Assembly: GCA_963575745.1 (NCBI GenBank)
Contig: CAUYUJ010009502.1
Location: 63,951-127,950 of the forward strand
Reading direction: 5' to 3'
DNA: 64,000 nt
From: Prorocentrum cordatum
Lineage: Eukaryota; Sar; Dinophyceae; Prorocentrales; Prorocentraceae
In this document: positions 12,518 through 25,637 of the stretch, piece by piece
How positions within the stretch are numbered: position 1 is the first letter of the stretch
How the letters are laid out: every line of letters starts with the position of its first letter
Position numbers and translations under genes: made by a program
Notes under the pieces: generated by a model
Seen by the model: only the letters and a program-made list of their open reading frames with translations
Databases searched by the model: none
What the model was told of the DNA's origin: nothing

Positions 12518-13680
12518 AGGATTCGCGTTGTAATCTACATACTAGAAATCAATGTGCAATGTGAAAATCGCCCATGAATGAAGGCCAAACAAAATTTTGA
12601 ATCTTCGGAAAGCCCCACGCCCTTTATACTTGTTTTTGGTGCACGGCGGGCGCAACAAATCTGGAACATGGAGGGGGCGACAGCTTTCCGTTGTTTGTGT
12701 TGTTTGTTGTGTGTTGTGTGTTTTTCCACCAGTTGCTCCGAAACTTGTTGTGGCTCTCTTTAAAGGAACTCTTTTGGTGGGCGATTTACACAATGATTCC
12801 TATTGTGGATTACACTTGAATTCTTGTGTACGCCTTTTCAATAGGATTCATGATGTGGGCGATTACAAGTTGATATCTAAGTTGTGGATTACAAGTCGAA
12901 TCCTTCTGTGTTACTTTACCATTCGAATCCTTTTTTGTGGGTAGTTTACACATTGATGTCTGTTGCGCGAATTCCAAATCGAACCTTTTGTGCGATTTTC
13001 CAATCGGGTTCCTTTGGTGGGATATGTACCCATGATATTACAGGCGGCTTGGTCCTTAATCTGATTTTAGAAAATGCAGGGCACCCCATGAGCAGTGAGT
13101 CCACTCCTCTTTAGGATTATAATAGAGGTGGCTCCGCTCCCAAGAGAATTCGAAGAAAAGTGGATCGACGTCAAATCCGCCGATGTGGCGTGTGAACTAC
13201 GAGGACCCTCGGCAAGAGCTCCAGCTCTGAGCCTACGCGAGATCTTCAGCTCTGCTTGGGCGGGGTCGCCCGGGTGACTCTGCCAGGGAACGGGGGGAGG
13301 GGTGGGTCCTCCATCTGGCGTTTTCTTGATGCAGTGCGCATCCAGACCCCCCCCCCGGGGAAGGGGGGGAGGTCGCGGGTGGGCGGTCCCCCATTCGGTT
13401 TTTTCTTAATGATTTGCGCATCCCCAAAATGTTTCTGGGGGTCCCAGGGACCCCCCTCAGACCCAGCCACTACCGCCCACGGGACCCTCCCCTCGAAACC
13501 CTCCCCGGACCCCCCCCCCCGGGACCGCTCCAAGCACCCCTCCAGAGGAGAAGAAAGAGGACCGGAAGAATCGAGAAGAGAGGAGGCCACAGAGCCGCGA
13601 AAATCACCGAATCCAGAGCCCCCCTGGATCGGCGGCACTGGCCGGAGGCCATTACAATAAGATGATACCCCAAGTGCTTC
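12518..13680. other. Gene-free interval
   Basis: 12,780-13,030 has weak ~35-bp repeats around GGCGATTTACACA and TGTGGATTACA. 13,250-13,450 holds a diverged direct repeat ending in GCGCATCC with poly-C/poly-G runs. 13,470-13,640 is a C-rich/purine mix. Reading frames are short and of mixed composition; I recognise no gene, RNA or terminal repeat. Confidence 0.6.
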
Positions 13681-13984
13681 CATATGGTGCATTGGAGGTG
13701 GATCCACATCAAACGGGTTTCTATTGGGGGCGCATCCATATTGCAAGTAATTCAACTACCCGTGACCCCGTCCGAAACAGGATCCCAGTAGAAGCGGACC
13801 CACCTCTCATGATATCATTTTAAAACTATGTCTTTCCTTGACCGGATTGTATTACATATTTCTTCCTCCTTAATCGAATTCTGTTAGAGGTGGATCCACC
13901 TCTAATAGGATTCCAATCACAGTATATCCATGCCCCATGCCTGAAAAGATGATAGTAGATGTGGCTCCGCATGGCTTAGCAGAT

Positions 13985-14250
13985 TATCGGGGTGCTGGCA
14001 GAACATAAAATCATCTAGCAGGTGGAAACAAACATTGGCAAGTTCCAGCAGGGCATAGCAGAGGCTAGCAGGGCCTAGACAGGCTTCGTCGGGCTTATCA
14101 AAGCTTTGTTGGCTTCGCAGGTGGCTAGCACAACTTATCGAGGCTTAGCAGGTGGGCCAGCAAGGCATAGCACGGCATCGCAGTGGCTCGCAAGGCTCAG
14201 CGGGGCAAGGCGTTGCAGCGAAGAGCACGGGTTTTGCAGGGCTTAGGAGT
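13985..14250. repeat. TTAGCAGGGC array, block 1
   Basis: Degenerate 10-13-bp units around GCTTAGCAGGGCT, repeated about 20 times between palindromic AGAGGTGG copies. No gene. Confidence 0.8.
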
Positions 14251-14554
14251 GATAGTATGAGAGACGGCTCCATTTTCCATGAAATTCTATTGGGGGTGGG
14301 CCCGCTTCAAATGGGATTATACTGGAGGTGAAGCCACACTGCATGCAATTCGCATTCAATTACCCGTGGCCCCGTTCATGACAGGATCCTGGTAGAGGTG
14401 GATCCACCTCCTGGGATTCTATCAGAGTTGAGCCCTCCTCTTTTCGAATGTTCATAGCATGTTGCCGCATCCTTGATCAGATTCTGTCAGAGGTGGGTCC
14501 ACCTCTAATAAGATTGCATTAGCAATTGGTTCACCCCTGATAAGGTCATAGTTG

Positions 14555-14870
14555 ACGTGGCCCCGCATAGCTTAGCAGGCATCGCATAGCTTAGCGGGTT
14601 ATCGAGGCGCTGACAAAACTTAGCAAGGCTAGCAGGGCTTAGCAAATATAGGCAGGTCTCAGCAGAGCATATCAGGGGCTAGCATGGTTTGATGGGGCCT
14701 ATCAAAGCTTAGCTGGGCCTGACAAGTGGCTAACAGAACTTATCAGGGTTTTAGCAGAGGGCCACAGTGCTTAGCAGTGCCTACCAGGGTTCGGCTAGGC
14801 CCAGCAAGGCTTAGCAGGGGCCAGCTGGGCTTAGCACGGCATCGCAGTGGCTAGTCATAAGTGGCCCTAG
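14555..14870. repeat. TTAGCAGGGC array, block 2
   Basis: Second block of the same degenerate unit as 13,985-14,250, again framed by AGAGGTGG palindromes, so the larger unit (palindromes plus block) appears duplicated. Confidence 0.8.
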
Positions 14871-15639
14871 GGATCCTGGTATCTACTAGGAGGTAATTCC
14901 ATCTCGATTAGTATCCAAATGGAGGTGGGTCCCGCCCAAATAATAAATAGTTTCCAACTGGTTTCATCCTTGATCGGTTTCTATTGGAGATGGACCCACT
15001 TCTACTGGGAGTCTAGTAGGGGTGGAACTTCTTTACCAGATGTTTGTTTGTACACGCGGCCCCCTCCTTAACAGGATCCCTTTAGAGGTGGGCCCATCAC
15101 GAATAGGATTCTAATACATGTGAGTCCTTGATGGAATCGTATGTTCTTGAAATATTGATTTACAGTTCATACGATTATGTTAAATGTGGATCGACCTCTA
15201 ATAAGATTATGTTGGAGATGGGCCTTCCCTAATAAGGATTACACTGGAAGCGTCTCCATCCATGATCTAATTGTATTGCAGGTGGCTCCAACCCTGATAG
15301 GATTCTGTTAGAGGTGAGGCCGTTCCTAATAGGATTATGTGGGACATGTTGTTTTCCGTAATCGGACTGCGTTTGAGGTGCATCATCCCTATTAGAGGTG
15401 GGCTCATCCCTGAAAGGATAGTAGAGGTTGCCCCATCCCCTGTAGGATTCAATCAGAGGTGGATCCATCCCTCAGGTGGCCCCACCCTTGATAGGATTAT
15501 GTTAGAGGTCGCTCCATCTCTAAGAGGATTCGATTAGAGGTGTATCGAATCCAGATTGGAAATAGTACCATTGAGATGGGTTGGTCCCTGATCGGACTCT
15601 ATTAGAGGCGGCCCCATTCCTATTAGGATTCCGGAAAAA

Positions 15640-16504
15640 AGAAAGAGAGACATAGAAAAACAAAGAGAGAGAGAGAGACACACAGTGAAAGAAAACGAAA
15701 CTAATACATAAAGAAAGATAGAAAGAGTGAGAGAGAGAGAGAGAGACACACACAGAAAGCTCCCAAATCATCACTTGTTTCCCCATCCACCCAGCCCCAC
15801 CCACCCCCCTGGCCGAATTCGATGCCCCGGTTGGACGGGCTAGACCCCGGTTGGACGGGTGATACCCAGGCGAAGTTGGGTCACTCCCTGATTGGAGTCT
15901 CAGAACCCCCAAAACACGAAACCCCAAACACAAAACGCCATCAGAACACCAGACACCAAACCCAAAACACCAAACCCTCAACCCCAATCCCCAAACACAA
16001 AACATCACCACCAACAACCATCAAATTGGAGGTCTTCAGGCTGTTCGGGGACGCTCCCCGCCCGTTCCTCGTCTTCCCCGCCTGGGTCAGGCTGTCACTT
16101 CCCCCCCCTCCCCACCGCCCCCACCCCCCCTCTTCCTCCCTCTTCCCCTCCTTGCCTGTCGCGCTTGTCGTTTCTAATTCGACGCCGCTTGGGGCCCAAA
16201 CGGGATGTCACGGGCCCAAATTTCGTTCCGCGCGTACTGCCATCCAGCGTTGGTTTGAGGCCGTCGCCCCGGGGCCTGAAACTGGCCCCTTGGTGCCCAT
16301 GGTGCGGAAACGCATTTTCTCAGAAGGCGCGTCCCAACACAAATTCTGCCGCAATCACTCCAATGATATCTGGGGCATCAGAAAATCCTAGGGTCACGCG
16401 GCTTCTGTCCGGAATCCCAGGGCAGCTTTCTGCTGCACCCCGCTTCTCTCCCCCCCAAGAATTCCCATTCATGTTCAGGAGCCCCCAGCGGTCATGCCTG
16501 GTGG
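15640..16504. other. Purine tract and A/C-rich low-complexity stretch
   Basis: 15,640-15,765 is (GA)n-rich. 15,895-16,025 repeats AAACCCCAAACAC-like units. 16,025-16,500 is mixed sequence without recognisable coding potential. The long plus-strand frame through here is low-complexity Pro/Thr/Gln and not supported as a gene. Confidence 0.6.
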
Positions 16505-17410
16505 TTGCGGTGGTGGTTCATGCCATTGGTCGCGTTGGTCGTGGTGTTGGTCGTGGTGCTGGCGGTCGCGCTGGCGCTCGTGCTAGCGGTCGTGATGATG
16601 TTCGTGCCAGTGGTCGCGCTGGTGGGCGTGCTGGCCTTGGCGGTCCTGGCAGCGCCCCACAACAGGTGTAGACGGGCTGCTCTCGAGTTGACCTGCTTGG
16701 CTGATTTTGCTGGTGGTCGTGCTGGGGCTGTGGTGGCGATCGTGCTGGTGTTTCGTGCCAAATGGTCGGTCCTCGTGCTGTTGGTCGTGCGTGCCGGTCT
16801 TTGGAAGTAGGTACTGTTTGAAATCCCAGGTCCCGATCTTTTCAAGCGTCCTCCTACTTCAAGAATCGACATGCTGGCGATATGTGTTGTTAATGTATGG
16901 GGGTCCTGAAGCTAATCTACTTTATCCGCACTCCGCCTTCATATTTTTATCTACTCCTTCCGACCGACGTGTACGGCTGGCGCCCCCGCCCCGTGATTTC
17001 GGACGATAGGCTCTGGTCGGCTTGGTCCTTCTGTGGGTCGTGGTCTTGATCGGGCTGGTATGTGTTTGATGGCGGTCGTGTTGGTGGTCGCGTTGGTGGC
17101 CGTCGTGGTAGTGGTCGTGCTTGTGGTCGTGCTGGTGGTCGCTATTTTGGTCGCGTTGGTGGTCGTACTGATTGTTTGCGATGGCGACCGCGACTCCTGG
17201 CAGCACTCCCCCTTGCAAGTGTGGACGACCGAATAGGCTCGACCTGGCTTGTATTGGTCATCGTGCGAATGCATTTGCTGGCGGTCGCGTCTATGGTTTT
17301 TCCTGCTGATCGTGCACCTGGCCGTCCTGGCGCGTCCTGGCGATGGTCGTGTTGGTGGTCGCAGAGATTGTCCTGCTTGATGGTGATTGTAATGGTGGGC
17401 TTGTTCGCGT
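16505..17410. repeat. GGTCGTG / GCTGGTGGTCG array (two blocks)
   Basis: Imperfect 6-12-bp repeats of GGTCGTGCTGGTGGTCG at 16,505-16,800 and 17,040-17,410, separated by about 240 bp of unique sequence. All frames are open over long distances because the unit lacks stop codons. Similar sequence flanks element 2 (39,930 and 55,680). Confidence 0.8.
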
Positions 17411-17639
17411 GGCCTTCATATGTGAAGCGCGTGGTTTGCATGTACAAAACGTCTTGTTGTCCAATGACATGCGCATGGTCTGCAGCACTGAAGCGTACAG
17501 CTTCCTTCTGCGAAACGAGGGTTTTCCAGGTAAGAGACGCGCCAGGTATTCATACGAGACGCATGCGAAGTTCATATGCCCAACGCTTGTATTGCAGATG
17601 AGGTAAGCATGTGTCTCACACGAAAACATATGTCTCAAA

Positions 17640-18945
<1,306 letters not shown>

Positions 18946-19260
18946 CTGAAAGTGCTATTATTGTTGATAGTAATAGCTGTAATTTGCCGAGTAGTAGTTG
19001 TAACATCGTTATGCGTGTTCTGACCAGAACAAATTATATTGTGTCCCTGTTATGTGTATTAGTCGTCTTCGTGTGCTTAGTATCAATCGTCTTAGCAGTG
19101 GCCTTCTTCTTCGTAGTAATGCTATACGCAGAGGTGTTAATTCTCTTCGCCTTTTTTATGTCGTCGCCTTATTGCGTGTTTCATGTTAATAGTCGTAGTA
19201 TCGATATTAGTCTTGCTACGATTGTGAATATCATAATTTGACTTAGTTTTCGTCTCGTAG
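18946..19260. other. AT-rich segment, no gene
   Basis: About 300 bp downstream of the CTA tract, AT-richer with TAGTAGTTG and GTCTTCG remnants of trinucleotide repeats. An 85-residue plus-strand frame rich in Val/Leu/Phe lies here but resembles nothing I know and probably reflects base composition. Confidence 0.5.
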
Positions 19261-19269
19261 TCTTCTCGT

Positions 19270-20305
19270 CTGCGTACTCTTCTTCTTCTTCCTCTTCCTT
19301 CTCTTCCTCCTCCTCCACCTTTTCCTCATCCTCCTCCTCTTGCGCCTCCTCCTCCTCCTCCTCCGCCTCCTCCTCCTCCTACTACTACTCCTCCTCCGCC
19401 TCCTCCTCCTCCTTCCTCCTCCTCCTCCCCTTCCTCCTCCTCCTTTCCTTCCCCTTATAAATATATTTTCCCTATCGCACCCCGAGGCCAGTTTTTAGGG
19501 CGGGCCGGGCGTTTCGCCGAAGACTTCTTCACCATTCATGACGCTGAAGCTTAAAAATTGGTAACAGTTTCATGAATGGAGGGCGGGTCGTCTTCAAAAT
19601 GTGGCTTTCGCCATAGCGCCGCACACACTCGATAAACAACTGCAAGAGCTTCACGGATTGAGGGCGGGCCGTTTTGAAAATGTGGCTCTCGCCTTAGTGC
19701 CGCGCACATTCGTCTTAAACATGTGCTAGAGTTTCGCGCATTGACGGCGGGTGGTTTTCAAAATATAGTTCTCGCCTTAGCGCCGCGCACTCCCGTTTCA
19801 AAAAACTGCAAGAGCTTCATGGATTGAGGGCGGCTCCTTTTTTAAAATGTGGCTCTCGCCTTAGCGCCGCGCACACCAGAAACGGTGTATTGGAAGGACT
19901 TCGGATTATGAGGGTGCGACAATTACGTTGATTCGCCGTGTTGAAGTCTCCGGAATGGCGTTCTGGCACGATTCAGGATCGCCAAGACGCAACAGTCAGG
20001 TTGATCCGTGGCGTTGGAATCCAGAGCACAATGTTTTGGCATGCTTCAAGGTCTTCAAACGGCTGTCTTCCAACGAAGCAGTTCCCTCAGCGGAAATGAA
20101 CCGTTGTGTGGGGCCCTACGACGAAGGAGCTTGGGGGAAGGGTTTGTTCCAACATCGTTGATGACTCCTGGGTTTGCACTCCTCCTCCTCCTCCTCGCTC
20201 TCCTCCTCCTCCTCCTCCTCCTCCTCCTCCTCCTCCTCCTCCTCCTCCTCCTCCTCCTCCCCCTCCTCCTCCTCCCCCTCCCCCTCCTCCTCCTCCCCCC
20301 TACTC
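19270..20305 (+). repeat. Composite repeat, copy 1 (+)
   Basis: Order on the plus strand: (TCC)n 19,270-19,450; spacer with GTTTCGCC...GACTTC and GAAGCTTAAA to 19,575; four ~83-bp units (TTCACGGATTGAGGGCGG, TTTTCAAAATGTGGCTCTCG, CCTTAGCGCCGCGCACATTC) to 19,885; a unique ~290-bp module (ACGTTGATTCGCCG, GATTCAGGATCGCCA, GTCTTCCAACGAAGC, CATCGTTGATGACTCCTGGG); then (TCC)n 20,178-20,305. The same module order recurs elsewhere in the window in both orientations. No protein recognised. Confidence 0.85.
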
Positions 20306-20309
20306 CACT

Positions 20310-20690
20310 CCTTTTCCTTGTGAGCGACTTTTCCCTGTCGCAACCCAAGGCGGCGGGCCGCGCGTTTCGCCTGAGACTTCCTCATCATTAGTGTCCCTGA
20401 AGCCTAAACATGAGCAACAGGTCACGGATGGAGGGCGGGTCGTTTTCAAAATGCGGCTCTCGCCGTAGCGCCGCGCACATTCGTCTCAAACATTTGCAGG
20501 AGCTTCACGGATTGAGGGCGGTTCCTTTTCACAATGTGGCTCTCGCCTTAGCGCCGCACACCTCCCCCTCCTCCCCCTCCTCCTCCTCCTCCTTTCCTCC
20601 TCCTCCTCCTCCTCGTCCTCCTCCTCCTCCTCCTCCTCCTCCTCCTCCTCCTCCTCCTCCTCCTCCTCCTCCTCCTCCTGTGGCGTTCCT
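20310..20690 (+). repeat. Composite repeat, copy 2 (+), lacks the unique module
   Basis: Spacer (TTTCGCCTGAGACTTCCTCA, GAAGCCTAAAC), two ~83-bp units to 20,565, then directly a (TCC)n tract to 20,680. It shares the (TCC)n at 20,178-20,305 with copy 1, so copies 1 and 2 form a tandem cycle. Confidence 0.8.
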
Positions 20691-22190
20691 GGCCCTGGCC
20701 TGCGGCCGATGTGCCCGCCTGGATCTAGGCCCGAGCTTCGGGCCCCCAGAGATCCGACGCTACCCCCCCCCATTTTTGTTATTGCTCGCGCAGACTTTGG
20801 AGGGAAGAGGAGGAGCGGACCCCTTTCCAAAAAAAGAAAGAGCGGGCGCTGTCTGCCGCTCTCGGCCCCTGGGGGCCCTCGCCGGGCCTCGGCGAGCGTC
20901 CAGACACAGCTCGGGGCGAAAGGCCGGCCCCAGGAAGGCGCCGCACCGAGATCTCGAGAGAAGCACCTCTGGCGCGTGATCGCTTCGGGCCTCTCTCTCC
21001 TCCCTCCTTCCCCCCCCCCGCAATACGCTCCGCCTCCTCAGCCTCTTCCTCCCCCTCCTCCTCCTCCTCCTCCTCCTCCTCCTCCTCCTCTTCCTCCTCC
21101 TCCTCCTTGTGAGCGGCCCTTCCCTGCCCCATCCCCCTCCCCGCCCTCCTCCTCGGCCTAGCCAGGTGTCTGGGCCTGCGGGAGAGAAGGCTGGAACAAT
21201 TTCTCGGAGGCCCACGCCGACTTCTCGGGCTGGCACCGGAGCGGACACCCCAAACCAAAGAGACACGTCGTGGCCTCGCCTCATCAAACACAATCTGGCC
21301 TGATCCACTCGCGGATCCCACGACTAGACTCGACATCAAACGTATTCCATGCCGCAAAGTATAGTCCCCCCCTCCCCACACCTTATGTTGTTCCACTCGT
21401 AACCAATGGCCACAGCCCCAAAACAATTTCGAGCACCCAGGACGCTGGCGAGACGCTGTCGAGGTGTCGAACGAGCAAGCACCGCCTCCCGAGGCCCGAC
21501 CCGTGAAGACGCTCCCAGGGGTGTCGCCCTTCAGGGCACTCGAGTTTCCGCACTTCCTTTAGCACTTGAGACGATTCCCAAGGGCTTCCAACTTCGCGCT
21601 TCGCGCTGCGCGAAGCGCGAAGTGCGAATAACTTCGCGCTCTCGCGCCGCCTCCCAGGGGAGAAGAGGAGGATGAGGAGGAATCGGAGCCGAACCGCGAA
21701 GCGCAAAGCGCGAATAACTTCGCGCCCTCGAGGGCGCCCTTGGTGGAGGGATGGTGGGGCTCGGGCTGGGGATGGAGATTTATGTTGCACCCATCGCACT
21801 TGAGTTTCGAGCACCCGGAAAAGTGTCGAGAGGGTGTCGAAACAGCGTCGAACCAGTGCCTCCCAGGGCCCGACGCGTGAAAACCCTTGAGCTTTTGGGT
21901 GCTCTTCTGGTGCTCGAACTTCTTTCTGGTGATCAGGGCTAAAATAGGCTGGAACATCATAAATGGAGATGGGGATAGGGGTCCGTGAAACGATGCTGGG
22001 GGACTCGGCCGAGGCCCGGCCCAGCTCGGCCAACCCGCGCTGGGGCGTGAGCGGAGCGACCCGCGCGAGCTGGGCCGCCCTCCCCGCCCCGCCGGAGCTC
22101 CAAAACGAGGAAGGAGCGCGCGCAGGGAGCGCGACCGCGCTAAAGAGCGCGCCCGCCAGAGAGTCCGGACGAGCGACCCGCCGTCCTCGA
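20690..22190. other. GC-rich gene-free interval
   Basis: 20,690-21,110 is GC-rich sequence with a (TCC)n block. 21,170-22,190 contains diverged direct repeats (GAGCACCC...GTCGAGG...GCCTCCC...CCCGACCCGTGAA near 21,432 and 21,809) and GCGAAGCGCGAATAACTTCG copies near 21,600 and 21,700. The several-hundred-residue minus-strand frames across this interval are Ser/Ala/Arg-rich, overlap each other in different frames and match no family. Confidence 0.6.
21591..21623. repeat. Perfect 33-nt hairpin palindrome
   Basis: Left arm ACTTCGCGCTTCGCGC (21,591-21,606), one centre base (21,607), right arm GCGCGAAGCGCGAAGT (21,608-21,623): 16 of 16 pairs. The arms are themselves made of GCGAA/TTCGC repeats, and partial copies follow at 21,640 and 21,696-21,730. 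Confidence 0.95.
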
Positions 22191-22234
22191 CCGGACGCCG
22201 CGGCCGTCGACGCCGCCGACCACGCCGCCGCCGA

Positions 22235-22266
<32 letters not shown>

Positions 22267-22434
22267 AGGAGCACAACGACGACGCCACCGCCGCCGCCGC
22301 GGGGCGGAGGCGGCAACTTGCCGGCCCCTCGCGGACGGCTGCGGGGCCTTGGCGCGGATCTCCGTGGCGGCCTTCAGGTCGGCGGTGTCAAGCGCGAGCT
22401 CGGCGGCCAACTCCTCGTCGTCGTCGTCGTCGTC
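22190..22434. repeat. GCC/GAC trinucleotide-rich segment
   Basis: Runs of GCCGCCGAC and (GAC)n with interspersed GC-rich sequence leading into the (AGG)n of composite copy 3. A plus-strand Ala/Asp/Arg-rich frame spans it; composition explains it. Confidence 0.6.
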
Positions 22435-23660
22435 GAAGGAAGAGGAGGAGGAGGAGGAGGAGGAGGAGGAGGAGGAGGAGGAAGAGGAGGAGAAGGAGAA
22501 GGAGGAAGAGGAGGAGGAGGAGGAGGAAAAGGGGATAAAAGGACAAGCAATTGGCAGATGAGAAGCAGGAGGGGGAGGAGGAGGAGAGGAAGGAGAAGGA
22601 AGAGGAGGGGAATGGACAGGAAGATGGGGAGGAAGAGGAACAGGAGGAGGAGAAGGAGGAGGAGGAGGAGACGGAGGAGGACGAGGAGGAGTAGGAGGAA
22701 GAGAAGGAGGAAGAGGAGGAGGAGGAGCATGAGGAGGAGGAGTGGGAGAAGGAGGAGGAGGAGGAGGACCAATGCAAACCCACGACTCATCAACGATGTT
22801 GGGATACGCCTTCCCTCCAAGCTCCCTTTTTCATAGGCCCCATCCAAAAACTCACGTCCACTGAAGGACGTGCCCCGTTGGGAGACAACCGTGTGAAAAT
22901 CCTGAAGCATGCCAAAACAACATTCCGACGACTTCAACGCTACAAGCCAGCCTGACTGATGCGTCTCGACGGGCCGTCTTGACGATCCTGAATCGTGGCA
23001 GAACAACATTCCTGGGACTTCCGCACCGCGGATCAACGTAACTGCTGCACCCTGGCAATCTTGAACCGCTCGAAAACACATTGAAACGCTTCACAACATT
23101 GAAACATGTTCAAAACGACCGGCCCTCGATCCGCAGAACCCTTGCGAATGTTTACGGGGAGCGCGCGCGGCGCTGAGGCGCGAGCCACATGATGAAAACG
23201 ACATGCCCTCGACCCGTGAAAATCCTGCAAATGTTGAAGATGGATGTGCGCGGCGCTACAGCGAGAGCCATATTTCGAAAACGGCCTGCCTTCAATCCGT
23301 GAAACCCTTGCAAAGTTTTGAAACGAATGCGCGCGGCACCAAGGCGAGAGCCACATGTTCAAAACGAATGCGCGCGGCGTACAGGCGACAGCCACATTTT
23401 GAAAACGACCCGCCCCCAATCGGTGAAACCCTTGCAAATATTGCGCGCGCGGCGCTTTGGCGAGGGCCATACTTTGAAAACCACCCGCCATCAACCCGTG
23501 AAACCCTTGCACAGTTTCAAACGCATGCACGCGGAGCTAAGGCGAGAGCCACATATTGAAAAAGACCCGCCCTCTGTTCGCGAAGTTCTGGCAATTCTTT
23601 GAACGAAAGCACGCGGCGCTAAGGCGACAGCCACACTTCGAAAGCAAATTGCACTAAATC
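22435..23660 (-). repeat. Composite repeat, copy 3 (-)
   Basis: Reading the plus strand it is the mirror order of copy 1: (AGG)n 22,435-22,772; unique module 22,775-23,090 (CCACGACTCATCAACGATG, GGGAGACAACCGTG, GATCCTGAATCGTGGCAG, CGGATCAACGTAAC); then six to seven ~83-bp units to about 23,650. Inverted relative to copies 1, 2 and 5. Confidence 0.85.
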
Positions 23661-24013
23661 TTGAAGTCCCACCAGCCCTCTGGGCGTCGGTGGTTTAGGG
23701 CGTTTCCTCTTCCACCCCACCCTCGTCCCCTGCGGGGAGGGGTTCATCACTGTTCCCTATTAATAAACACCCCCTCCCCCAGGCGACTGGGGGCCAACCC
23801 GAGTCCATGACGACACCCCCCCACCATCCCTTGTAAAAAACCATGCAAACACACACTCTGCCTCCAAATTCGGAACATGCGCAGCCAACCCGATGCGGCC
23901 CCCCCCCCTACCATCCCTGTCAAAAAACAATACAGGCGGCGGCGGTTTGGCAGCGGGGGGCGGCGGCGACGGCGGCGGCGGCGGCGGCGGGCGGGCGGCG
24001 GCGGCGGCGGCGG

Positions 24014-24045
<32 letters not shown>

Positions 24046-24067
24046 CGGCGGGCAACGGCGGCGGGCA

Positions 24068-24101
<34 letters not shown>

Positions 24102-25190
24102 ATTGGCCCCCGGTAGCTGCCCATCCAAAGACGACTGCTGAATATGCTGAGGCTCGGGCCAGACTCGGGTGTTACGTATGTGTTGGGAGGGCGGGTGGGA
24201 GTGAGCGAGACGGCTTGCGGGCGGGGAGGGGGTCTTGACCCCTCCCCCTACCCCCTCCCGGACCTGGACGGGAGGGGCGGGGAGGTGTCAGGGCGTCCAA
24301 GACGGCCTCGGCGAGGAAGCCAAAATCATTGATTTGACTAGGGTTTTGGCCCCATTTTGGCCTCCTGAAGGGGGCAACCCTAATTGAAGCTCCCCTCTTC
24401 TTTGATCGATCTCCTCCAAAATGGCCCCAAGAAGCGCCCAGGAGGCCCCAAGAGTGCCCCAAGATGGCCCCAAGAGGCCCCAAAGAGGCCCCCAGGAGGC
24501 CCCCAAGAGGATCCCAAGCGGCCCAAAGAGGCCCCCCCGAGGCACCCAAGACGCCGAAAAGCCACTCAGGACGGCCTTCTACTCGCCTGGGCGTCGTTTC
24601 TGGATGGGCTGGTGGGGATACTTTTTAGTCAGCAGCCGCAGGCGAAAGCGCACAGCGGCGAGTCGAAGTTCCAAGCGGGCCGCGCGAGAGACTAATTGCC
24701 AAATTGCTTAGCGCGGAGCAGAGCAGGACCTACCGCCGGGGTGCCTCAGCGCCGGGGCTGCGGGGCAGTGCCGGGGGTGGGGACTGCAAGCTGCTGGGGC
24801 GGCCAGGGAGCTGCAAGCGTGCACCATATTAGCCAACCAGGGTTGCTGGTGGGGTCAGGGACCAGGAAGTAGCCGAAGAGAGGGGGAGGGGCTGCAGCAC
24901 TGCCAGAGGCTGCAAACGTGCAACGAGCTGCAGGGGGGGTGCTGACGGCCAGGGTAATTGACTGCCAGGGGGGTCTGCAAGCTGCCGGAGGTGAATTGAA
25001 AGTCCAGGGGCGTGCACTGCAAATTAGCCAACCAAAGTTGGGCCGCTGCCAAAATGGCGCAGAGGCCGTACCAGGGTGTGACCAGTGGCGGACAGCAAGT
25101 CCACTGCAATGACTGCCATGAAAGCCCAGATGGTCCAAGCTGGTGCGCCGGGTGGCGCCACTGAAGCCGCACACAGCTGGTGGGGATGCG
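23660..25190. other. Gene-free interval with (CGG)n and short GC-rich repeats
   Basis: 23,935-24,110 is a (CGG)n tract. 24,420-24,550 repeats GAGGCCCCCAAGA-like units. 24,740-25,170 repeats GGCTGCAAGCTGC and GCCAGGG units. 24,600-24,720 is unique-looking but short. No gene, RNA or mobile-element end recognised. Confidence 0.6.
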
Positions 25191-25194
25191 CGAA

Positions 25195-25555
25195 GCGTTT
25201 AGAATTCTTGCAATGTTTTACCACGGATGTGCGCGGTGCTAAAGCGAGAGCTATAGTTTGAAAAGGGCCCGCCCTCTATCGGTGAAGCTGTTGCAAATGT
25301 TTACAACGAATGCGCGCGGCGCTTAGGCGAGAGACACAGTTTGAAAACCACCCGCCCTCAATCCGCGAAGCTCTTGTAATTGTTTGACGAATGTGCGCGG
25401 CGCCAACCCGAGAGCCACATTTTGGAAACGGCCCGCCCTCCATGTGTGAAATTGCATACAATTTCCAAGCTTTAGGCTCAGAAATTCTACGGCATTCTCA
25501 AGCGAAACGCCCAGCCGCCCTTCCTATGGGCCTCGGGGTGCGAATGAAGGAGGCG

Positions 25556-25637
<82 letters not shown>

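Larger units (their letters stand above)
13680..15640. repeat. AGAGGTGG / CCACCTCT palindromic interspersed repeat
   Basis: Dozens of diverged copies of AATAGGATTCTATTAGAGGTGG in both halves of a palindrome. The best, at 13,884-13,905, is a perfect 22-bp palindrome centred on GGATCC; a 16-bp version GAGGTGGATCCACCTC lies near 14,395. Spacing is about 30-55 bp. No coding region. Confidence 0.85.

Noticed and set aside
15895-16025. AAACCCCAAACAC repeats as telomeric sequence
   Set aside because: Irregular and not the TTTAGGG-type repeat expected for dinoflagellates; interstitial and short.
21383-22410. Minus-strand frames of about 300 codons at 21.4-22.4 kb
   Set aside because: Two overlapping frames of similar length, Ala/Ser/Arg-rich, no recognisable domain; explained by GC content.
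24345-24375. GGCCCCATTTTGGCCTCCTGAAG as a possible relic spliced leader
   Set aside because: The match breaks in the conserved 3' part (GGCCTCCTGAAG against GGCTCAAG) and sits among GGCCCC repeats; no retroposed gene follows.
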